A stretch of DNA of 12,482 nucleotides, taken from assembly GCA_018715465.1 (NCBI GenBank), contig DVLN01000044.1, positions 1-12,482 on the forward strand, written 5' to 3'. Made by a program: the position numbers and the translations under genes. Shown piece by piece: positions 7,490 to 12,482 of this stretch. Each line of letters begins with the position of its first letter. Position 1 is the stretch's first letter. Under the pieces are notes generated by a model. It worked only from the letters and a program-made list of their open reading frames with translations. It was not told the DNA's origin and ran no database searches. The DNA is from Candidatus Faecivivens stercorigallinarum (lineage in GTDB: Bacteria; Bacillota; Clostridia; Oscillospirales; Ruminococcaceae).

Positions 7490-7500
7490 TTTCTGACATT

Positions 7501-7529
7501 ATTATAGCGGATTGTTTTTGAAATTGCAA
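7501..7529 (-). promoter_or_regulatory. Promoter of the esterase pair
   Basis: On the minus strand TTGCAA (7529-7524) and a perfect TATAAT (7506-7501) are separated by 17 bp. Transcription should begin near 7494, giving a leader of about 70 nt. Confidence 0.8.
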
Positions 7530-7652
7530 GGCAATTTTTTGTCTGATGATGACTGTTTTTTATCTTTTTGTACGGGCAATCTGTATGAACCGCTGTTTTT
7601 TCGCTTCTTTAACGGAAATTTGCAGTAAAATGTTTGCGGAAAATGGCTGCCG

Positions 7653-7681
7653 TTGCGTAATGGAGCGGTGTGTTGTATAAT
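7653..7681 (+). promoter_or_regulatory. Promoter of the VWA-AAA+-LRR operon
   Basis: TTGCGT (7653-7658) and a perfect TATAAT (7676-7681) are 17 bp apart, with transcription expected near 7688. The -10 lies inside the longest possible upstream extension of the VWA reading frame, which argues against that extension. It is divergent from the esterase promoter about 120 bp away. The stretch between the two (7530-7652) shows no other clear signal. Confidence 0.75.
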
Positions 7682-7710
7682 AAGGGAGAGTTTACGGCGG
7701 CCGTGCTGAT

Positions 7711-7716
7711 GGGAGG
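7711..7716 (+). promoter_or_regulatory. Ribosome binding site deciding the VWA start
   Basis: GGGAGG stands 7 nt before the ATG at 7724. Earlier in-frame starts (GTG 7670, ATG 7709) have no such site, and the first overlaps the promoter. Confidence 0.8.
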
Positions 7717-7723
7717 TAGTGAT

Positions 7724-9043
7724 ATGCGGATGCAGACTCAGCTGGAGTGGGAAATGGAAATGGCCGGCAGCGTGCTGGACGAGGTGCGGACGGAGATCTA
7801 TCTTGCACTGCGGTATCTCGATGGAGCACTTGCCCGGCTGGGGTATGCGGCTGACCTGTCGGTCAGGAGTCTTGCGACGGATGGCGAAAAACTGTTTTAT
7901 CCGCCGGAGCATCTGCTGGACATCTGGAAGAAAAACCCGGTGTTTGTCAACAGGGCGTATCTTCATACCCTTTTGCACTGTATCTTTCTCCATCTGTGGA
8001 CCCGCTCCGGCAGAGAAAAGGTATATTGGGATACTGCCTGCGATATTGTTGCCGAAGGGGTGATCGACAGCCTGCATGACCCTGCTTTTAAAAGGCCGGT
8101 CAGCTGGACAAGGCAGAAAACTGAGCAGCTGCGCAAATCACAGCGGCTTGTCTCGCCGGCAGCCGTCTACAGCTGGCTGCTGGAACTGCCGGAAGACGAG
8201 TTTACCGCATTGCGCCGGGAATATTATACCGACGATCACCGTTACTGGCCGGATGAACAGCAGATGGCGGCCAATCCTTCTGCCGGTGAGGACTGGAAAA
8301 GGGAGTCTTCGCGGGTTCAGAGTGAGCTGGAAACGCATGGAAGCGAGCAGGGTGACCAGGCGGAGGCAATCGCTGCCCAGATCAAGGCTGGAAAAAGCAG
8401 GAGAAGTTACCGGGAGTTTCTGCGGCGGTTCTGTGCATTGCGGGAGGAAATCAAAATCGACCCCGACAGCTTTGATCCGGGGCTGTATACCTATGGGCTG
8501 TCGCTGTACGGCAACCTGCCGCTGATCGAACCGCTTGAGAGCCGGGAAGAGATGCGGATTGAGGATTTTGTCATCGTGATTGATACGAGTTTTTCCACCA
8601 GCGGCAAACTGGTACAGGCGTTTTTGCGGGAAACTTTTTCGCTGCTGGTCGAAAGCGGGATTTTTCTCGACCGCTGCCGGGTACGGGTGCTGCAATGTGA
8701 CGACGCGGTGCGGGAGGATACTTTGCTGACAAGCCCTGACCAGATGCTCCGGATGGCAGACAATTTTACCATTATCGGCGGAGGTGGGACCGATTTCCGC
8801 CCGGCTTTCCGGTATCTGTATCAGCTCAAAGAAAAAGGTGAACTGAAGGGGCTGCGGGGAATGCTGTATTTTACCGATGGAAAGGGCATATATCCCAACC
8901 GCCGCCCGCCGTGGGAGACAGTGTTTGTCTTTGCCGATGAAGAAACCGGCGGGCTGAATGAAGCCGCTGTCCCAGGATGGGCAATGCGGCTGACGCTTGA
9001 CCATGAACAGCTCAGTCAGATGGGGAAGGGAACCAGATTATGA
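7724..9043 (+). CDS. Metallopeptidase-like / VWA-domain protein (DUF2201 type), partner of the MoxR ATPase
   Basis: A 439-residue protein with two recognisable halves. The N-terminal part (about 1-120) resembles the putative metallopeptidase domain of COG3864/DUF2201: a helix HTLLHCIFLH (81-90) followed by WDTACDIVAE with D103 and D107. The zincin HExxH is here HTLLH, with Thr in place of the catalytic Glu, so proteolysis is doubtful. A charged middle region (about 160-250) links to a C-terminal VWA domain. Its MIDAS residues are visible: DTSFS (D287, S289, S291), the GGGGTD loop (T356, D357) and YFTDG (D385). VWA domains of this type bind a metal and dock onto MoxR AAA+ ATPases. The stop overlaps the ATPase start by 4 bp (ATGA), indicating translational coupling. 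No signal peptide is seen, so it is likely cytoplasmic. The overall function is unknown. Confidence 0.88.
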   Translation: MRMQTQLEWEMEMAGSVLDEVRTEIYLALRYLDGALARLGYAADLSVRSLATDGEKLFYPPEHLLDIWKKNPVFVNRAYLHTLLHCIFLHLWTRSGREKVYWDTACDIVAEGVIDSLHDPAFKRPVSWTRQKTEQLRKSQRLVSPAAVYSWLLELPEDEFTALRREYYTDDHRYWPDEQQMAANPSAGEDWKRESSRVQSELETHGSEQGDQAEAIAAQIKAGKSRRSYREFLRRFCALREEIKIDPDSFDPGLYTYGLSLYGNLPLIEPLESREEMRIEDFVIVIDTSFSTSGKLVQAFLRETFSLLVESGIFLDRCRVRVLQCDDAVREDTLLTSPDQMLRMADNFTIIGGGGTDFRPAFRYLYQLKEKGELKGLRGMLYFTDGKGIYPNRRPPWETVFVFADEETGGLNEAAVPGWAMRLTLDHEQLSQMGKGTRL

Positions 9044-10554
9044 ATATCAAACGTGCAAAAGAGGAGATCAAACAGACCATCCGCGCCTACCTTTCGCGGG
9101 ATAACGCGGGAAACTACCGGATTCCATCCATCCGCCAGCGGCCGTTGCTGCTGATCGGGCCGCCCGGTGTCGGCAAGACCCAGATCGTCGCACAGGCTGC
9201 CGAGGAATGCGGTGTCGGGCTGGTGTCCTATACCATCACCCACCATACCCGTCAGACGGCGGTTGGTCTGCCTTTCATTAAAGAAGCGGTCTATGGCGGT
9301 GAAAAGAGAAGCGTCACCGGCTATACAATGAGCGAAATCCTCGCCAGTGTCTGGGAAAAGATCGAAGCGGGCGAAAAGGAAGGTATTCTGTTCATCGACG
9401 AGATCAACTGTGTATCCGAAACATTGGCTCCGACGATGCTGCAATTTTTGCAGTGCAAGACCTTCGGCAACCAGCCGCTGCCAGAGGGCTGGCTGATTGT
9501 CGCCGCCGGTAACCCGCCGGAATATAACAAATCGGTACGGGATTTTGATATCGTAACGCTGGACCGGATACGTCGAATGGATATTGAAGCCGATCTGCCG
9601 GTTTGGAAGGAATATGCCCGCCAGCGCGGACTGTTTCCGGCACTGCTCAGTTATCTCGAACTGCGTCCGCAGAATTTTTATAAAATCATCCCCGATGTCG
9701 ATGGGACACAGTTTGTTACAGCCCGCGGGTGGGAAGACCTGTCGGAGCTACTGTATGTCTATCAGCAGCTGGGACTTCCAACCGACTGGGAGCTGGTACA
9801 CCAGTTTTTGCAGCATGAGGAAGTCGCGCGGGATGTTGCGGCTTACCTTGAACTCTACCGCAAGTACAGCGACGCATATGGTGTGGATGAAATTCTCGCC
9901 GGCAGAATCCGCCCCGGTGTATATGCCCGGGCGATGGATGCGGCGTTTGATGAGCGGCTCAGCCTGGTCAGCCTGATCGGCAGCGGGCTGGCGGTCAGGT
10001 TTGCAGCCGCACGGGATGCCGGGACGGTGACTGATCGCTGCTATGCATTTCTCAAGTCGTTCCATGCCGCGCCCGCCGAAGGGACTCCGGCGCAGCTCTG
10101 GCAGAAGATGCTGGATGCGCGCAAGGGTGAGCTGACGGAAGAACAGCACCATCTGCTCCCGGATAAGCGGCGGGATCGGATTTCGGCGGAGGTCGACCGT
10201 CTGCTGGGTGAGTGGATGCCGGACGCGGCGGATTTTGAGCAGGCGTTTGAGCAGGCACGGGCCGGGTTTGCGGCACAGGCAGAAGCGGCCGAAAAGCTGA
10301 CCGAAACAGCCTCTCAGGCGTTGGAATACGCCTTTGACTTTATCGAGAACGCATTCGGTGAGGGACAGGAGATGGTGGTCTTTGTGACCGAACTGACGGT
10401 CGGGCCCGATTCCGCGCCGTTTATCGCCGACAATGGCTGTGAGCGATACTACCGGTATAATCAGTCGCTGCTGGTCGGTTCCAGAAGGGCGGCACTGCGC
10501 CAGCAGCTGGAACAGGATGAGATCCGCGGCAATGAACACAGCCTTGAATTCTGA
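9040..10554 (+). CDS. MoxR-type AAA+ ATPase with long C-terminal extension
   Basis: A 504-residue protein with an N-terminal AAA+ module: Walker A GPPGVGKT (40-47), Walker B ILFIDEIN (D120, E121), sensor-1 Asn in AAGNPPEYN (N158), and a candidate arginine finger in LDRIRRMD (R176). Spacing and sequence fit the MoxR group, whose members work with VWA proteins as chaperone-like remodelling machines (RavA-ViaA, CbbQ-CbbO, NorQ-NorD are characterised examples). About 200 further residues follow the expected lid region. They are mostly helical and charged, with an Ala/Glu-rich stretch at about 400-430, and I do not recognise a domain there. It is translationally coupled to the VWA gene (ATGA overlap), and the LRR gene follows 16 bp after. 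It probably forms a hexamer acting on an unknown client together with the VWA protein. Confidence 0.9.
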   Translation: MNIKRAKEEIKQTIRAYLSRDNAGNYRIPSIRQRPLLLIGPPGVGKTQIVAQAAEECGVGLVSYTITHHTRQTAVGLPFIKEAVYGGEKRSVTGYTMSEILASVWEKIEAGEKEGILFIDEINCVSETLAPTMLQFLQCKTFGNQPLPEGWLIVAAGNPPEYNKSVRDFDIVTLDRIRRMDIEADLPVWKEYARQRGLFPALLSYLELRPQNFYKIIPDVDGTQFVTARGWEDLSELLYVYQQLGLPTDWELVHQFLQHEEVARDVAAYLELYRKYSDAYGVDEILAGRIRPGVYARAMDAAFDERLSLVSLIGSGLAVRFAAARDAGTVTDRCYAFLKSFHAAPAEGTPAQLWQKMLDARKGELTEEQHHLLPDKRRDRISAEVDRLLGEWMPDAADFEQAFEQARAGFAAQAEAAEKLTETASQALEYAFDFIENAFGEGQEMVVFVTELTVGPDSAPFIADNGCERYYRYNQSLLVGSRRAALRQQLEQDEIRGNEHSLEF

Positions 10555-10570
10555 GCGGAAAGGTGAAGGG

Positions 10571-11512
10571 ATGGAACTTTCATTTGTATGGGAAGAAAAG
10601 GAAGGCGGCGTTTCCCTTCTGGGCGTGTACGGAGATACACCATCTCCGGTTATCCCTGATCGGATTGAGAACCGGCCGGTTATCGAAATCGGACGGTACT
10701 GCTTCGCGCCGGACGGCCGCGAGCCGGAAAAGGCACACAAAACCGGTCATTTTGATGGCGGACGGCGGATTGACGGCAGTTTTGTCGAATCGGTTTGGCT
10801 GCCGGATGGTGTGAAGATTCTGGATAACGCCGCCTTTTACAACTGCCGTGCGCTGCACAGTCTATCGGTCGGTACCGCCATCGGTGCGGTGGGCAGTGAC
10901 CTGTTTACCAACTGCTGGGAGCTGGAAAAGCTGGTGGTTCGCGGAAGGGTGGACGGAGAGAGTGGGCTGAAAAAACTGCTCGCCGTCATCAGCTCCGATC
11001 TGACGGTCTGCTTTGGTCAGGATGGGGAAGGGCCCCGGCTGTTTTATCCCGAGTACTTCGAGTCGATGGATGAAAATACCCCTGCCCATATTTTCAATTA
11101 CTCGATATCGGGACAGGGGTATCGTTACCGTCAGTGCTTTACCGCCGGGGGCGGTGTTTCGCTTGCTGATTACGACCGGGTTTTCCCGGTTGCGCTGCCG
11201 GGGGAGACGGTACGGACTCTCTGCCTGATCGGCTGTTACCGGGTCGCATTTCCAGACGTGCTAACGGATGAGGCGAAAAAACAGTATCTGGATTTTCTGA
11301 GCGGACATCTGACGGAACTCGCCGGACTGCTGGTACAGATGCGGGATACCCTGCTGCTGGAACGGCTGGCCGCAAACGGCGCGGCGGGACGTGAACTGCT
11401 GGCGCTGATTTCCCATCAGGCAGCTGCAACCGGTTGGAACGAGGGGGCAGCTGCCGCCGGAGAACTGACCCACCGTTATTTCGGCAAAAAGAAAAAAGAA
11501 TACACCTTTTAA
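10571..11512 (+). CDS. LRR_5 (BspA-like) repeat protein, third gene of the MoxR-VWA operon
   Basis: A 313-residue protein. Two BspA/LRR_5-type repeats are visible at about 74-97 and 98-122, with the typical pattern LPxGVxxIxxxAFxNCxxLxxLxV. A partial, insert-broken unit lies at about 27-46 (VIPDRIENRPVIEIGRYCF). The repeats are followed by about 190 residues I cannot assign, including ENTPAHIFNYSIS and GYRYRQCF at 168-190. A helical C-terminus ends in a lysine-rich stretch (GKKKKEYTF). It has no signal peptide or membrane anchor, unlike the surface BspA proteins, so it is likely cytoplasmic. The start is the ATG at 10571 after GGAAAGGTGAAGGG; the frame is open further upstream but only within the ATPase gene. 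Position suggests an adaptor or substrate-recognition subunit of the AAA+/VWA machine; that role is inference. Confidence 0.85.
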   Translation: MELSFVWEEKEGGVSLLGVYGDTPSPVIPDRIENRPVIEIGRYCFAPDGREPEKAHKTGHFDGGRRIDGSFVESVWLPDGVKILDNAAFYNCRALHSLSVGTAIGAVGSDLFTNCWELEKLVVRGRVDGESGLKKLLAVISSDLTVCFGQDGEGPRLFYPEYFESMDENTPAHIFNYSISGQGYRYRQCFTAGGGVSLADYDRVFPVALPGETVRTLCLIGCYRVAFPDVLTDEAKKQYLDFLSGHLTELAGLLVQMRDTLLLERLAANGAAGRELLALISHQAAATGWNEGAAAAGELTHRYFGKKKKEYTF

Positions 11513-11555
11513 ACTTTGCAATGTGGAAAACTGCATTCAGTACAAAATTACAGTC

Positions 11556-11561
11556 GGGAGG
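11556..11561 (+). promoter_or_regulatory. Ribosome binding site deciding the GTG start of the cyclase gene
   Basis: GGGAGG lies 7 nt before the GTG at 11569. The frame stays open upstream to 11434, inside the LRR gene, but no ribosome binding site supports that longer form. Confidence 0.8.
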
Positions 11562-11568
11562 CGTTTTT

Positions 11569-12162
11569 GTGAAGATCTATGATATCACCCAGGAACTGTT
11601 TCACTGTGTCGTCTTTCCAGGCGACCCAAAACCTGAAAAGGAAGCGGTACTGCGGATTGAAGACGGTGCTGTCTGCAACCTGACCAAGGTCAGCCTTTGT
11701 GCCCACAATGGTACCCATGTCGATGCGCCCTGGCATTTCTGCCAGGATGGAAAGACAGTCGAACAGGTCAGCCTGGATAAGTTTGTCGGGAAATGTTATG
11801 TCGCCGAAGCCGCCGGCGAGCTGAAAGCTGAGGATGCAGAAAAACTGCTGCAAACAGCCAAAAACGCAGACCCCGAAGCAGCAAAAAGACTGCTGATGAA
11901 AGGATCTGCGTTTGTCTCGGCCGGAGCCGCAAAGGTATTTGCTGAGGCTGGTATCTGGCTGTTTGGCAACGAATCCCAGACGGTCGGGCCGGAGGATGCC
12001 CCGGCTGAGGTGCACCATATTCTGCTGGGGGCCGAAGTCGTTTTGCTGGAAGGAATCCGGCTGGGTGAAGTCCCGGAAGGTGTATATCTGTTAAATGCAG
12101 CGCCGATCAACCTCGGCGGCTGCGATGGCGCGCCCTGCCGGGCGATTCTGATGCAACTGTAA
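11569..12162 (+). CDS. Cyclase-family hydrolase (kynurenine formamidase-like)
   Basis: A 197-residue protein of the cyclase family (PF04199), which includes kynurenine formamidase and isatin hydrolase. The metal-binding signature HxGTHxDxPxHF is complete in AHNGTHVDAPWHF, with H46, H50, D52 and H56. Further family marks are FPGDP near 16-20, and HHILLGAEVVLLEGIRL with H149/H150 and E161. It is a likely metal-dependent (Zn or Mn) amide or lactam hydrolase in the cytoplasm. No kynurenine-pathway gene is nearby, so the substrate is open. The start is a GTG with GGGAGG 7 nt upstream. It lies 56 bp after the LRR gene on the same strand with no terminator and no convincing promoter between, so it may be read from the MoxR operon. 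Whether it is part of that system or a passenger cannot be told here. Confidence 0.92.
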   Translation: MKIYDITQELFHCVVFPGDPKPEKEAVLRIEDGAVCNLTKVSLCAHNGTHVDAPWHFCQDGKTVEQVSLDKFVGKCYVAEAAGELKAEDAEKLLQTAKNADPEAAKRLLMKGSAFVSAGAAKVFAEAGIWLFGNESQTVGPEDAPAEVHHILLGAEVVLLEGIRLGEVPEGVYLLNAAPINLGGCDGAPCRAILMQL

Positions 12163-12187
12163 ACGGCACAGATCATTGTATATTTGC

Positions 12188-12216
12188 TTGAACGGCCACT
12201 GTGATTATGATATAAT
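12188..12216 (+). promoter_or_regulatory. Strong extended -10 promoter of the leader/acetyltransferase unit
   Basis: TTGAAC (12188-12193) and a perfect TATAAT (12211-12216) are 17 bp apart. TGA directly before the -10 gives the extended -10 form TGnTATAAT. Transcription should begin near 12223. The -10 and spacer fall inside a large palindrome. Confidence 0.75.
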
Positions 12217-12228
12217 CATGGTGGCCGT
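12192..12228 (+). terminator. 37-bp near-perfect palindrome, possible terminator of the cyclase gene and/or operator
   Basis: Arm ACGGCCACTGTGATTAT (12192-12208) pairs along all 17 positions, two of them G-T wobbles, with ATAATCATGGTGGCCGT (12212-12228) around GAT. As RNA from the upstream gene it is a stable hairpin 30 nt after the cyclase stop, but only a short T run (ATATTTT) follows. As DNA it overlaps the -10 of the next promoter and could be a repressor site. The sequence does not decide between these. Confidence 0.6.
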
Positions 12229-12265
12229 ATATTTTGCGGCACTTTATGCAAAGGAGTTGGTTTTT

Positions 12266-12304
12266 ATGAAGATGAACCGTGCATGGAGGGCCCACGGAAT
12301 TTGA
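12266..12304 (+). CDS. 12-residue leader peptide MKMNRAWRAHGI
   Basis: A short frame reads ATG to TGA with a strong ribosome binding site: AAAGGAG at 12250-12256, 9 nt before the ATG. It lies about 43 nt from the predicted transcript start and ends 30 nt before the acetyltransferase ATG. Its codons for Trp-Arg-Ala cover a GGAGGG sequence that can pair with the CCCTCC just after the stop, which in turn can pair with the next gene's Shine-Dalgarno sequence. This layout is that of a regulatory leader whose translation controls the downstream gene. I do not recognise the peptide from a characterised system. It is too short to be supported by composition, so the call rests on the ribosome binding site and the RNA layout. 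Confidence 0.7.
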   Translation: MKMNRAWRAHGI

Positions 12305-12327
12305 CCCTCCAATTGATGATTTGGAGG
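12284..12327 (+). promoter_or_regulatory. Translational attenuator: two mutually exclusive hairpins
   Basis: Segment 1 TGGAGGG (12284-12290, inside the leader peptide) is fully complementary to segment 2 CCCTCCA (12305-12311, right after the leader stop). Segment 2, shifted by one base (CCTCCAA, 12306-12312), is fully complementary to segment 3 TTGGAGG (12321-12327), which holds the Shine-Dalgarno of the acetyltransferase gene. Pairing 1:2 leaves that site free; pairing 2:3 hides it. A ribosome over segment 1 should favour 2:3; one held at the leader stop should mask segment 2 and free the site. Confidence 0.7.
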
Positions 12328-12334
12328 AAATAAA

Positions 12335-12482
12335 ATGCAAAATGAAATCACGATCTATGAGTGCACAGAAATTGCCGAACAGGAACGCTTTTGGAAGTAT
12401 CTGAAAGAATATTTTGTACGGGATATTTTTCCGGGAGAAGTAAATTGCTTTCACGGCTCAGAAGAATACCGACAGAATATTT
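12335..12482 (+). CDS. Probable GNAT-family N-acetyltransferase, cut by window edge
   Basis: The first 49 codons are present and the frame is open at the edge. The start MQNEITIYECTEIAEQERFW with the following YLKEYFVRDIFP resembles the first strand and helix of GNAT acetyltransferases common in Clostridia. The acetyl-CoA-binding motif would lie downstream and is not in the window, so the family call is tentative. The ATG stands 7 nt after GGAGG, and this site can be hidden by the upstream hairpin. Together with a leader peptide and a strong promoter, this suggests an inducible, possibly antibiotic-related, acetyltransferase; that role is inferred from the control region, not from the protein. 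Confidence 0.65.
   Translation, partial: MQNEITIYECTEIAEQERFWKYLKEYFVRDIFPGEVNCFHGSEEYRQNI

Noticed and set aside
7521..7541. Small hairpin ATTGC-AAG-GCAAT followed by T's, as a terminator
   Set aside because: The stem has only five weak pairs, overlaps the esterase -35, and no plus-strand gene ends before it.
7670..7723. Extension of the VWA protein to a GTG at 7670
   Set aside because: It would start upstream of the -10 TATAAT and has no ribosome binding site, while GGGAGG is ideally placed for the ATG at 7724.
11515..11546. TTGCAA and TACAAA as a promoter for the cyclase gene
   Set aside because: The 19-bp spacer and a poor -10 make it unconvincing beside the other promoters here, which all have 17-bp spacers.
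12173..12454. A 93-codon minus-strand frame over the leader and acetyltransferase start
   Set aside because: It runs opposite the promoter, leader peptide and a plus-strand gene with a well-placed ribosome binding site, and shows no family character.

Overview
The window looks like a chromosomal stretch of a Gram-positive, Clostridia-type bacterium of medium-high GC, possibly an Oscillospirales/Ruminococcaceae-like gut Firmicute. The reasons are strong AGGAGG-type ribosome binding sites, TTG and GTG starts, consensus -35/-10 promoters with 17-bp spacers, Rho-independent terminators, and gene families common in that class. No transposase, integrase, CRISPR array or rRNA is visible. The genus assignment is inference only.

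Layout. (1) 1-73: the 3' part of a tRNA-Val(GAC), followed by its terminator and a second, bidirectional terminator. (2) 190-1413, minus strand: a metal-dependent amidohydrolase with its own promoter, read from a TTG codon. (3) 1621-4235, plus strand: a heavy-metal efflux operon. A promoter overlaid by a palindromic operator drives an ArsR/SmtB-type sensor, a free-standing HMA metal-binding protein, and a P1B-2 (Zn/Cd/Pb) ATPase that lacks its own HMA domain. (4) 4260-7422, minus strand: two tandem, closely similar type-B carboxylesterases behind one promoter, with an inverted repeat at the start of the transcript. (5) 7653-11512, plus strand: a three-gene operon encoding a metallopeptidase-like/VWA protein with a degenerate zincin motif, a long MoxR-type AAA+ ATPase, and a small LRR_5 protein with an unrecognised C-terminal part. 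(6) 11569-12162: a kynurenine-formamidase/cyclase-family hydrolase, possibly read through from the same operon. (7) 12188-12482: a strong promoter buried in a 37-bp palindrome, a 12-codon leader peptide, two mutually exclusive short hairpins, and the start of a probable GNAT acetyltransferase that runs off the window.

How the genes work together. In the metal operon, loss of repressor binding on metal exposure would induce the chaperone-like HMA protein and the efflux ATPase. The VWA and AAA+ genes overlap by 4 bp and the LRR gene follows 16 bp later, so they probably make one machine: a MoxR-type chaperone ATPase, its VWA partner, and an LRR component as a possible adaptor. Its client is unknown. 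The right edge looks like a translation-attenuated gene of the kind seen with antibiotic-resistance determinants.

The two parts most worth a second look are the MoxR-VWA-LRR operon, which could be an under-described chaperone or conflict system, and the leader-peptide attenuator before the acetyltransferase, whose three-segment logic differs from the classical four-segment erm design.
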